DNA of 64,000 nt from DATBIS01 sp036556805 (lineage in GTDB: Bacteria; Actinomycetota; UBA4738; HRBIN12), in contig DATBIS010000005.1 in assembly GCA_036556805.1 (NCBI GenBank), positions 1 to 64,000 of the forward strand, given 5' to 3'. Below the pieces are notes generated by a model, which saw only the letters and a list, made by a program, of their open reading frames with translations, was not told the DNA's origin and did no database searches. This document shows, in pieces, positions 52,173 to 60,199 of the stretch (positions within the stretch are counted from its first letter, which is position 1; each line of letters begins with the position of its first letter). The translations under genes and the position numbers were made by a program.

Positions 52173-53411
52173 CTAGGCGGCGGAGCTCGCAAGAGGTGCC
52201 CTGCGGTACTCGAAGTGATTGCCGTCGGGAACGGCGAAGCCCCCGCCCCAGATGAATCCCCACCGCTCGAGCACGCGCACGAGCCTCGGGTCTTGGTGCG
52301 GCGTCGCACCGTAGGGATTCACGTCGGCGTTGCAGTCGAACGCGATGCCCCATGCGTGGTGCGAGATGAGGTTCGTGGGGTTGCGGTTGACGAACTTCGG
52401 CGCGTAACAGCCGTTGTACGCGTGCACCGTGCTCGCGAGCCCCTTCCGTTCGAGCGCCGTCATCGCCCCGCGGAGCTGAGGGATGAGGCCTCGGTTGCAC
52501 GTGACCGAGCCGAGGACGGGAACGGTGGCGGTCTCGATGTGCTCCCGAACCCACGCGGGGTCGATCTTCAGGTAGCCGGGCCGGGCGGGGTCGGGCCGCG
52601 CCGCGAACTCGCCGAACAGCGCCTTGATGAGCACGGGCGGGAGCACCGCGTCGCCCTGGCGGAAGTACGGGGTCTCGCCGGGTGATCGCACCACGACGCG
52701 CTGCGTCGCACCGCCTCCCGGCGGCAGGAGGTTCCGGAGTGATCGCCCGATGCGTTTCGAATTCGGCCGATGCGGGCCCGAAGGGCCGAGCAGTAGGTAC
52801 CGGTCATGCGTGACGCCGATCCGAGCGCCCGTGTCGCGCGAGACCATCAGCTCGGCGGCACCGACGAGCTCGTCGGGAAGAACCGCTCCGATCGTGATGG
52901 CCGCGCCTCCTTCGAAACGCATGACGGCCCCGGGCCCAAGGCCGCGGAGCTCCGCGGAGGAGATCCCGAGGATGCCCTCGCCGCGGCGAAGGGCAGCGAT
53001 CGCACCTCGGTCTGAGCTCGGAAGGAAGTCGCCGAACGTCTTCGGATCGACCGCTGCTGCGTCGATCGGGATCATGTACGGAGCCGGAGGGCGGTCGACG
53101 ACGTCGCCCTCCGCGGAGGCGGAGCCCAGCATCCACACGTTGTCCTCGGCGACGACCGTCACGCGCTCGACGTCGGGCAGCCCGAGGACGCGATCGCCGA
53201 AGCCGGCGGGAATGCCGCTCGGGATCCAGGCGAGGACCGTGGTCGGCCGCGCGGGCGCCGGCACCGCCGGAGGTTCGGCGCCCTCGCCGGGCGCCGCATG
53301 CGTCGGCGCCGCGAGCGGCTCGGCGACGCGACCCTGGATCGCGATCGTCACGGCCGCCCCCACGATCAGGCCGGCGGCGAGCGCGCCGGCGGTCCTCACG
53401 ATCGGGCTCAC
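52173..53411 (-). CDS. Membrane-anchored M15-family peptidase (VanY/D-Ala-D-Ala carboxypeptidase-like)
   Basis: A 412-residue protein with an N-terminal membrane helix (6-26), a Pro/Ala-rich linker and a central domain with FGDRVLGLPDVERVTVVAEDN and GAAITIGAVLPDE, unusual for the family. The C-terminal zinc peptidase has SHHAWGIAFDCN (H, D) and DGNHFEY (H), the M15 metal-ligand set. It cleaves peptidoglycan cross-links. GTG 53411 overlaps the stop of the anti-sigma fusion gene, so it is the third gene of the ECF operon. Confidence 0.82.
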   Translation of the reverse strand: MSPIVRTAGALAAGLIVGAAVTIAIQGRVAEPLAAPTHAAPGEGAEPPAVPAPARPTTVLAWIPSGIPAGFGDRVLGLPDVERVTVVAEDNVWMLGSASAEGDVVDRPPAPYMIPIDAAAVDPKTFGDFLPSSDRGAIAALRRGEGILGISSAELRGLGPGAVMRFEGGAAITIGAVLPDELVGAAELMVSRDTGARIGVTHDRYLLLGPSGPHRPNSKRIGRSLRNLLPPGGGATQRVVVRSPGETPYFRQGDAVLPPVLIKALFGEFAARPDPARPGYLKIDPAWVREHIETATVPVLGSVTCNRGLIPQLRGAMTALERKGLASTVHAYNGCYAPKFVNRNPTNLISHHAWGIAFDCNADVNPYGATPHQDPRLVRVLERWGFIWGGGFAVPDGNHFEYRRAPLASSAA

Positions 53412-55333
53412 GAGCCGGCCGGCGGGATGGTGAGCGCCATCGCCATCACCGTCGAGAGCGGTCGGCCCGGCGCACGCAGCGAGAGAAGCCGGCCTCCCTC
53501 GATCCAGTCGAGCTCGTCGCGGTGGGGATCCCAGCGCCCCGGCACGCCGTCGACGGACACCTTCACGAGTTCCGAGGTCGTCGCCGGGAGGATCGTCGCG
53601 GGTTCGACGTGGAGATCGATCCGCCGGTCCGCCCCGTTCGGGTCGGCCGGCGCGAACGTCACGGTCACGCCGGTCACGCCGTCGGTGTTCGTGAGGTGGA
53701 CGGTCTCGACCGCGTAGCCCTCGGGCAGGAGCGTGGGGAGGCGCAGCGGGAACGAGGTGTGACGCCGGGCCTGCGCGAGCGTGAGGGTTCCCGCGCTCGC
53801 CTTCGCGGAGAGCCAGGCGCGTGGAAGGCGCTCGCCGGTGACGGGCAGCGTGGCGGCGATCTGCAGGAGCTCGTCCCGCGACAGGTTGGTCTCCAGCACG
53901 AGGTCGCGGTCACCCGCGTGGATGGTAAGGCGGCGGCCGCGCGTGTCGGTGGCCGGCTCGTAATACGCGACGCCGTTCGCGAGCTGCACCCTCTCGGCCG
54001 CGAGGTCGGCGCCGCCGAGCGGCGTCACGGCACCGGCCTCCCGCCGTTCACCCACGCGCAGGTACGACACGCCGCTCGCATACGTGATGAGCGCGTCGGG
54101 CGCCGACGGTCCGGCGTCGTCCGGCGGGACGACCGCCGAGGCCGGAGCGAGGTCGGCGAGGTACCCGGGCGTGAGGGGCTCGAAGCCGACCTCGCGGCGA
54201 AGGTCGGCCGCGGGGACCTCCGGCTGCACGACGCCGCCCGGGATCACGAAGTCTGCCTCCGGCGGGGTCACGAGCCGGATCGACGTGGCGGCGAGCTGCA
54301 CGATCGGCCGCGAGGGGTCCTCCGGCGGCAAGCCGAACAGCCGCGCCCACTCGGTGCGATCGGAGCCCGGCGAGGGATAGACCGTCGCGCGAAGCGGGAA
54401 CCATCGCTGGGCGTCGACCCAGAGCACGACGCGGTCCTCCCCGAAGACCGGCCGCCACGTGCCGCCGACGTCGCGGAAGGCGAACAGCGGCGCCGCGCGC
54501 TCGAACGGCAGCTCCACGCGCACGGCGTCGCGACCGAGCACGGTGCCGGTGCCCGTGACCGTGATCCTGCCCGGGTTCGCGAGGACGTCGACCGGCACGA
54601 CGAGGTCCGTCGCGAGTGACGCCTGCGTCGCGTACGGGGAGGACGTGCTCACCGGCTCTCGCGAGGGGAGACACGCGCTCGCGTCGATCACGGTCGGACA
54701 CGGGAGGGTCCCGCGTCGATACATCGCGGTGCCGTTCGCGATGAACGTGAGGTCGGTGGGCGTGCGCGCGTCCGGATAGCTCGTCTCGTCGGTGACGTCG
54801 AGGCGGTAGCGGCCCGGTGAGGCGAACGCCACGCGCATCGAGAACGTGCGGCGAGCGATCCCCGGGAGTCCGCGCTCGACGATCCGGAATGAGGCCTGGT
54901 AGGCATCCAGGTGGCGCGCGGCGGCCCGGACGCCCTTCACCACGAAGTCGGCCGTCACGGCGTTGCCCGACGGGCGCCACCACGGCCCGCCGACGGCGAC
55001 GCTGCCGGCGACCAGCCCCACGACGAGGGCGGCGGCGACCGGCGTCCGGCGGCCCGTGCGCCCGACCGACCCTCGGTGGGACGCCGGTCGCCGCCGGGCG
55101 CGGGGCCCGCCGCCCTCGGCCTCGACCGACGCCATGATCCTGTCGGCGAGGTCGGGGATCTGCTCGGCGGGTCGGATGCGCACCGACTGGCGAAGCCGCT
55201 CGGCGTTCGCCCGGAACGCCAGGCAGGCGACGCAGGAGGCCACGTGCTCGTCGAGCGCGGCGGCATGGCGGGCGGACAGACGCTCGCCGTCCATGCGCTC
55301 GGAGAGACTCGCTCGCGCGCGGGAGCAGTTCAC
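53408..55333 (-). CDS. Anti-sigma factor fused to an RseB-like / DUF4367 extracytoplasmic domain
   Basis: A 641-residue protein. The N-terminal zf-HC2 domain (HAAALDEHVASCVACLAFRANA) binds the sigma factor. One transmembrane helix follows (about 98-118). The long outer part begins like MucB/RseB/LolA (YQASFRIVERG, FASPGRYRLDVTDE) and ends in a DUF4367-like segment (LPTLLPEGYAVETVHLTN). It overlaps both the ECF gene and the M15 gene by 4 nt (GTGA). It probably releases the sigma factor on envelope stress. Confidence 0.82.
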   Translation of the reverse strand: MNCSRARASLSERMDGERLSARHAAALDEHVASCVACLAFRANAERLRQSVRIRPAEQIPDLADRIMASVEAEGGGPRARRRPASHRGSVGRTGRRTPVAAALVVGLVAGSVAVGGPWWRPSGNAVTADFVVKGVRAAARHLDAYQASFRIVERGLPGIARRTFSMRVAFASPGRYRLDVTDETSYPDARTPTDLTFIANGTAMYRRGTLPCPTVIDASACLPSREPVSTSSPYATQASLATDLVVPVDVLANPGRITVTGTGTVLGRDAVRVELPFERAAPLFAFRDVGGTWRPVFGEDRVVLWVDAQRWFPLRATVYPSPGSDRTEWARLFGLPPEDPSRPIVQLAATSIRLVTPPEADFVIPGGVVQPEVPAADLRREVGFEPLTPGYLADLAPASAVVPPDDAGPSAPDALITYASGVSYLRVGERREAGAVTPLGGADLAAERVQLANGVAYYEPATDTRGRRLTIHAGDRDLVLETNLSRDELLQIAATLPVTGERLPRAWLSAKASAGTLTLAQARRHTSFPLRLPTLLPEGYAVETVHLTNTDGVTGVTVTFAPADPNGADRRIDLHVEPATILPATTSELVKVSVDGVPGRWDPHRDELDWIEGGRLLSLRAPGRPLSTVMAMALTIPPAGS

Positions 55334-55866
55334 CGCGCCTCCTCTTCCTCGTCCTCGTCGGCAAGCGCCCGGCAGAGCGCGGCTCGCGCCCGGTGCATGC
55401 GGCTCTTCACGGTCCCCACGCGCACGCCGAGCACGTCGGCCGCCTCCTGGTAGGAGAGCCCGAAGACCTCGATCAGCAGGAAGGGCTCGCGATGGTCGTC
55501 CGACACGGACGAGAGCGCGGCGTCGAGCTCCGCGCGCGCGATCGGGTCGGTCCAGTACCCGACCGGCGGACGTTCTCGCTCGTGGCGCGCGACGTGGCTC
55601 CGCTGCCGGCGCATCGCGTCCATCGCGCAGTTGCGTGCGATGCGGAAGAGCCACGACGAGAAGCGCGAGTCGCCGCGGTAGGTCCCGAAGAACCGGTAGA
55701 CGCGGAGGAACGCGTCCTGCGTCACGTCCTCGGCCATCGTCCGATCCCGGGTGAGGTGCCACGCGAACCGAAACACGTCGGCCTGGTACGCGCGCACGAG
55801 GTCCTCGAACGCGCCGAGGTCGCCCCCCTGGGCCCGGGCGACCGTTCGCGGGTCGGGTTCCTGCAC
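55330..55866 (-). CDS. ECF-type RNA polymerase sigma factor
   Basis: A 178-residue ECF sigma. Region 2 has AFEDLVRAYQADVFRFAW, DRTMAEDVTQDAFLRVYRFF and SSWLFRIARNCAMDAMRR; region 4 is EVFGLSYQEAADVLGVRVGT with a VKSRMHRARAALCRAL recognition helix. It directs transcription of an envelope-stress operon that includes its own anti-sigma. GTG 55866 has GAGGGGAG just upstream; longer frames are not supported. It leads the three-gene operon. Confidence 0.92.
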   Translation of the reverse strand: MQEPDPRTVARAQGGDLGAFEDLVRAYQADVFRFAWHLTRDRTMAEDVTQDAFLRVYRFFGTYRGDSRFSSWLFRIARNCAMDAMRRQRSHVARHERERPPVGYWTDPIARAELDAALSSVSDDHREPFLLIEVFGLSYQEAADVLGVRVGTVKSRMHRARAALCRALADEDEEEEAR

Positions 55867-56030
55867 GCGGCTCCCCTCTGACCTGCCGGTCACGAAGAGC
55901 TTACGGACGCCGCAAGGGGCGCCTGCGCTCGAGCGTGCCCGTCCACGCACTCCGAACGAGAGTTGCGAACACCGCCTTGCAGACGTGGCGAGGCCGTGCG
56001 AAGTTCCGTGCCGGACCGCGGTCCGCGGCC

Positions 56031-56282
56031 TCAGCCGAGCGCGGCGGGGTGCTCGAGCCGGTCGGCGAGGCGCTCGGCCTTTCGGATCGCGAGGTAGGGC
56101 CGTCCCGCGGAGACCTCTGCGGCGATCGCGAGGAGCTCGGCCTCGAGCCGGGCCCCCATGCGCCCACCCCGTCCGCGCACGAGCGGCTCGAGCCGGCCGA
56201 CGGCTTCATCGAGTCGCCGGAGCGCGTTCGGCAGCTCCTGCCGGCGGGCCCGGAAGGCGTCGAGGGAGACGATCTCACCCAT
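56031..56282 (-). CDS. Small helical protein, unknown function
   Basis: An 83-residue all-helical protein (MGEIVSLDAFRARRQ...RLEHPAALG) with charged heptad-like repeats. It contains no membrane segment and no cysteines. ATG 56282 has TATCGT 7 nt upstream and no Shine-Dalgarno, which fits the leaderless pattern and argues that it is a real gene. It is read in the same direction as the BNR gene, 60 nt downstream of that gene's stop. Function unknown. Confidence 0.6.
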   Translation of the reverse strand: MGEIVSLDAFRARRQELPNALRRLDEAVGRLEPLVRGRGGRMGARLEAELLAIAAEVSAGRPYLAIRKAERLADRLEHPAALG

Positions 56283-56289
56283 GGCGCCG

Positions 56290-56295
56290 ACGATA
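56290..56295 (-). promoter_or_regulatory. -10 box of a leaderless transcript
   Basis: TATCGT on the minus strand ends 7 nt before ATG 56282. Confidence 0.4.
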
Positions 56296-56342
56296 ACGAG
56301 GACCTCCGACACGCCGCCGACCTGCGACGACGGTGTGAGCCG

Positions 56343-57407
56343 CTACGCCACGCGCACCGAGGTGACCGGCGCGATCCGCTCGGCAGCCGTGAACCACGTC
56401 TTCCCGGCGTCGCCCGACCCGAACACCTCGCCCGAGGTCGCGCCGAAGAAGAGCTCGAGCTCGTCTCCCTGTCCACCGGCGCCGAACGCCTGCCGGTAGA
56501 TCGTGAGATACGCCTCCTGCGGCAGACCGTCCGACCGGGCGGTCCAGCTCGCTCCGGCGTCGCGCGTCTCGTACACGCGCAGCTTGCCCTCCGGCACCAC
56601 GCGATCCTCCGCGCCCACGAGCGGGATCACGAACGCGCTGTCGGGGTCGGCGGGATCGAGGGCGAGCGGGAAGCCGAACTTGCTCGACAGCCCCTCGTGG
56701 ATGTCGATCCACGATCCGCCCTCGTCGTCGGAGCGGTAGACGTTCCCGTGGAACTGCATGAACAGCCGCTCCGGCCGCGCGGGAGCCCGGTGCATGTTGT
56801 GCACGCAGAGCGTGTTCGTCCCCTCGCGCGCCTCCTCGGGCATGTACTCGGGAACCAGGCCGGTGTACCCGGTGCGCCAGGACTGACCCGCGTCCTCGGT
56901 GATCCACACACCGACGGCTGAGATGCCGATCGCGAGCCGGCTCGGGTCTCCCGGCCACGGGCAGATCGAATGCAGGGCGAGTCCCCCGAGGCCAGGCTGC
57001 CAATCGCCGCCCTCGCGCTCCTTCGCGAGCGCCTCGTTGATCTCCCAGCTCTCGCCGCCATCGGTCGAGACGAACAGCGAGGCGGGATCGACCCCTGCGT
57101 ACAGCAGGCCGTCGGCCTCGCCGGGCTTCACGACCCAGATGCGTTCGAGCGTCGTCTCGCTTCCCTCGGGGAACGCCGGACCCTTCGCGACCTGCCATTC
57201 CTCGGCCGCCACGTCGTCCGTGAAATAGAGCCGTGGGCCGTAGAACCCCGACGTGACGCTCGCGAAGTAGCGCCCCGAGCGAGGATCCCGGATCGCGAAC
57301 TCCACGACGTTGCCGGCGAACGCCCGGTGCGCGACGTCGAACGCCGAGCCCGGGGTCCCTCGCAGGACGAACAGCCCCTTCTTGGTGCCGACCAGAACCT
57401 CGGTCAT
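56343..57407 (-). CDS. BNR/sortilin-like beta-propeller (WD40/YCF48-like glycosyl hydrolase)
   Basis: A 354-residue propeller with repeated Asp-box (BNR) blades: VSTDGGESW, ITEDAGQSW, RSDDEGGSW, ETRDAGASW and GSGDAGKTW. The open N-terminus GTKKGLFVL is the first blade. No signal peptide is seen, so it is cytoplasmic. It resembles the exo-alpha-sialidase / glycosyl hydrolase BNR family, whose real function is unclear. ATG overlaps the stop of the MoaD-like carrier (ATGA), which links both proteins functionally. Confidence 0.85.
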   Translation of the reverse strand: MTEVLVGTKKGLFVLRGTPGSAFDVAHRAFAGNVVEFAIRDPRSGRYFASVTSGFYGPRLYFTDDVAAEEWQVAKGPAFPEGSETTLERIWVVKPGEADGLLYAGVDPASLFVSTDGGESWEINEALAKEREGGDWQPGLGGLALHSICPWPGDPSRLAIGISAVGVWITEDAGQSWRTGYTGLVPEYMPEEAREGTNTLCVHNMHRAPARPERLFMQFHGNVYRSDDEGGSWIDIHEGLSSKFGFPLALDPADPDSAFVIPLVGAEDRVVPEGKLRVYETRDAGASWTARSDGLPQEAYLTIYRQAFGAGGQGDELELFFGATSGEVFGSGDAGKTWFTAAERIAPVTSVRVA

Positions 57408-57670
57408 GCCGATCCTCCCGTGATCGAGGGGAGGACGTGCAGGCGATCCTGCGGCGTGAGCGGGGCGTCCTCCCTGGTCATCTCCCCGTTCACGAAGACG
57501 TTCACGTGACGGCGCACCTGGCCCTGATCATCCAGGATCCAGCCGACGGTCCTCGGGTGGATGCGCTCGAGCTCGCGCAGGACCGCGAGCAGCGAGGCCC
57601 CCTCGATCTCCACCTCGGCGTTGCCGCCCGCGAGGTCCTTCAGCGGCGCGCGCAGCAGCACGATCGCCAT
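57404..57670 (-). CDS. MoaD/ThiS-like sulphur carrier protein
   Basis: An 88-residue ubiquitin-fold carrier. VVLLRAPL-like opening, HVNVFVNGE (56-64), DRLHVLPSITGG and a C-terminal Gly-Gly (85-86) are typical; the thiocarboxylate forms on that Gly-Gly in CysO/MoaD/ThiS proteins. Here Gly-Gly is followed by Ser-Ala, so two residues must be removed before use. ATG 57670 has TAGACT 6 nt upstream. No E1 or JAMM protease lies in the window. Confidence 0.85.
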   Translation of the reverse strand: MAIVLLRAPLKDLAGGNAEVEIEGASLLAVLRELERIHPRTVGWILDDQGQVRRHVNVFVNGEMTREDAPLTPQDRLHVLPSITGGSA

Positions 57671-57676
57671 CGGCCG

Positions 57677-57682
57677 AGTCTA
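57677..57682 (-). promoter_or_regulatory. -10 box of a leaderless transcript
   Basis: TAGACT on the minus strand ends 6 nt before ATG 57670 of the MoaD-like gene. Confidence 0.45.
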
Positions 57683-57717
57683 CGACCGGGCGGACCCGGA
57701 CACTTTCGCGGTCTTGC

Positions 57718-58839
57718 TCAGCGGAAGAGCGCCACCCGGCGGTACGTGCCGTTCGAGACGTTCGTGAAGATGCCGCCGACCGCGAGGTTGGTGCCGTCCG
57801 TCGCGAACGCCCAGATCTGCTTGTTCGGCTTCGGCACCCACGTCGGGTCCGGAGCCCCGTTCGACGGATCGAGGGCCGCGAGCCGCGGGATCGTGAACGT
57901 CTGATCCTTGAGCGTGATGAAGTGCCCGCCGGCGATCACCTGTCCGTTGTAGTACGTGACCGCATTCACGTCGCCGTCGGTGCCGGTCGTCCACCGGAGC
58001 TGGCCCGTCGAGGTCCACGACCTCACCTTTCCGAGCAGGCCGGCGATCGCCGCGTACACGTTGCCGTCGGGTCCGGTCACGAGGCCGAAGACCTCGTCGC
58101 TCGACTGATACGCCCACGGCAGCGTCGCGCCGGAAACGGCGTCGAGGCGGACGATGTGCCGCTGGTTCTGGCCGTTGAGCTCGGTGAAGTAGCCGCCCGC
58201 GATCACGGCGCCGCCCGCCATCGTGAGCGCCTTCACGCGGTCGTTCGCCGACGCGGTCCATGAGAGAAGGGCTCCCGCGGTCGTCACGGCGCCGAGGCGC
58301 TGCCGCGACTGCCCGCCCATCGTCGTGAACTTGCCGCCCACGTACACCGTGGACCCGCTCACGAACAGGGCGCTCACCGTGTCGTTGGCGCCCGTGGCCC
58401 AGGGGATCACGGCGCCGCTCTGGTCGACCGCGCCGATGCGGGTACGGGAGGTCCCGTTGATGTTCGTGAACGATCCGCCGACGATGATGTTCGTGCCGTC
58501 GGTGGCGAGCGCCTCGACGGTCCCGTTCGTCGTCGGCGCCCACGACAGCAAGCCGCCGGTCGTGAGGTCGATCGCCGCGAGGTGCTGCCGCGACGTCGTT
58601 GTCAAGCCATCGGGCGAGATGACGTTCGTGAACGCGCCCCCGATGTACAGCGTGTTGCCGAGGATGAGCTGCGCCTTGACCGCCGCGGTCGCGCCCCAGG
58701 TCTTGAACACCGGCTTCTGCGGTGGCGATGCCAAGGCCGGTTGGGCTGCGAGCACGAGGCCGAGGGTCGTGATGAGCGCGACGGCGCCGGAGCGGGCGAG
58801 ATGCCTGCGCGCCGTGGCGAGGCCGGTCCGAGGGGTCAC
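57718..58839 (-). CDS. Secreted beta-propeller with delta-60-type repeats
   Basis: A 373-residue exported protein. A signal peptide covers 1-37. The mature part repeats a blade with the ending (Y/V)xGGxFT: YIGGAFT, VGGSFT, VGGKFT, AGGYFT, AGGHFI and VGGIFT, spaced about 45-60 residues. This is the delta-60 / DUF5122 type of surface propeller seen in soil actinobacteria. It has no catalytic motif. GTG 58839 lies behind AGGAGG. A binding or structural role is likely. Confidence 0.8.
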   Translation of the reverse strand: MTPRTGLATARRHLARSGAVALITTLGLVLAAQPALASPPQKPVFKTWGATAAVKAQLILGNTLYIGGAFTNVISPDGLTTTSRQHLAAIDLTTGGLLSWAPTTNGTVEALATDGTNIIVGGSFTNINGTSRTRIGAVDQSGAVIPWATGANDTVSALFVSGSTVYVGGKFTTMGGQSRQRLGAVTTAGALLSWTASANDRVKALTMAGGAVIAGGYFTELNGQNQRHIVRLDAVSGATLPWAYQSSDEVFGLVTGPDGNVYAAIAGLLGKVRSWTSTGQLRWTTGTDGDVNAVTYYNGQVIAGGHFITLKDQTFTIPRLAALDPSNGAPDPTWVPKPNKQIWAFATDGTNLAVGGIFTNVSNGTYRRVALFR

Positions 58840-59107
58840 CGTTCCTCCTGGAGCGTTGGGGGGAGCACTCTGGTCGGCGGACGCTCCCGCGAAGGTCAGA
58901 ATCTACCCGAAGGGCGCGCGCAAACGCATCCCCCCCACGGCCATTTTCCGGTGATCTCCGTCACCGGGTTTCTTCCTTGGCCCGTCGCAGTCGTCGCCCG
59001 CCGCCGTCGAAGGAAACCGCCGGCTCGGGGATAGGCCGAGCCGCGGCGCGCCGGTACGCTCGTCGCCACTCCCTCGGCCGAGCTCGAGTTCGCCGCGGGG
59101 AGGGGAG
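58840..59107. other. 268-nt divergent promoter region
   Basis: The region between the propeller and the CpaE-like genes. It holds hairpins (CCGGTG/CACCGG; GGCTCGG/CCGAGCC) and -10-like boxes (TAGATT on the minus strand, TACGCT on the plus strand). No gene was seen. Confidence 0.4.
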
Positions 59108-60199
59108 ATGGTCGACGTCGCGAGGGTCGTGCTCGCGCTCGAGGAGCACGATGTCGCCGAGGAGGTGATGCACTTCCTCGATCGAAGCGGCCGCTCGCGC
59201 GTCGTGGCGACGGCCACGGACGACCGGCAGCTCCTCGAGGCGGTGCGCCAGCTCGAGCCCGACGCCGTCGTGGCGCAGCCTTCTCTGCTGAACGGCGAGC
59301 ACTTCGACCGCGCGGTCTTGGCCGTGGACACGCGGGAGTCGGTGGCGGGCCTCCGCGCGGCCATGCGGGCGGGCGCGCGCGGGTTCTTCGTCTGGCCGTC
59401 CGAGCGAGAGGCGCTCGCGACCGCGGCCGCCCGCACCGCGAGCGCCGGTCAGGTCTCCCACGCCCGCGCTCGGACGATCGCGGTGTTCGCGCCGCGCGGG
59501 GCCGGCGGCACGTTCGTCGCGACGCACCTCGCGGCGGCCGTCGCGCGCCGCACGCTGGACTGCCTGCTCGTCGATGCGGATCCCCTCTTCGGCGACGTGA
59601 CGGCCGCCCTGGGCGCCCTCGCGGCCGAAGGCGCGCCACCGCGGACGATCGGCGACCTGCTGCCGCTCGTCGAGGAGCTCGACGAGTCGGCCGTTCGCGA
59701 GGCGGCCTGGGCCCACCCGGACGGGTTCCGCGCGTTGCTCGCTCCCGAAGGTCCCGGCGAGGCTTCGATGGAGGCGGCCGAGCTCCGGCGCGTGCTCGCG
59801 GCCGCCGCGACCGCGGCCGACGTCGTCGTCGTGCACCTTCCCCGGTCGCTCGACGATCTCGCGATCGCGGCGATCGAGTGGGCGGACCGCGTCGTGTTCG
59901 TGCTGAGCCTCGACGCGCTTTCGTTCCGTTCGGCGAAACGAGCGTGCGAGCGATTGCGTGGCGTCCAGGTGGAGTTCGTGGTGAATCGGGCCGCGCGTGC
60001 GGAGGTGACGCCCGGCGACGTCGTGCGCGTCTTCGGAAGGGAGCCACTCGCCGTGCTCCCGTTCGACCGCGCGGTCGCCCGCGCGCAGGACCACGGCTGT
60101 TTGGTGCCGCCGCGAAGCCGATTGGGACGGGCGGTCGATCGACTCGCCACGCGTCTGCTCGAGGAGGCGAACCGGACCCCAGCCGAGGAGCCGCGCTAG
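59108..60199 (+). CDS. CpaE/TadZ-like ATPase, Walker A altered
   Basis: A 363-residue protein. About 1-115 resemble the receiver-like domain of CpaE (ARVVLALEEHD, DRAVLAVDT, ARGFFVWP). The second half has a MinD/ParA fold: APRGAGGTFVATHLA stands where the KGGVGKT Walker A should be, LLVDADPLFGDVTAALG follows, and VVVHLPRS later. The catalytic lysine is missing, as in some TadZ proteins. CpaE/TadZ position pilus secretion machinery at the pole, but no tad/cpa genes are nearby. GTG/ATG start 59108 follows GGGGAGGGGAG. Confidence 0.78.
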   Translation: MVDVARVVLALEEHDVAEEVMHFLDRSGRSRVVATATDDRQLLEAVRQLEPDAVVAQPSLLNGEHFDRAVLAVDTRESVAGLRAAMRAGARGFFVWPSEREALATAAARTASAGQVSHARARTIAVFAPRGAGGTFVATHLAAAVARRTLDCLLVDADPLFGDVTAALGALAAEGAPPRTIGDLLPLVEELDESAVREAAWAHPDGFRALLAPEGPGEASMEAAELRRVLAAAATAADVVVVHLPRSLDDLAIAAIEWADRVVFVLSLDALSFRSAKRACERLRGVQVEFVVNRAARAEVTPGDVVRVFGREPLAVLPFDRAVARAQDHGCLVPPRSRLGRAVDRLATRLLEEANRTPAEEPR

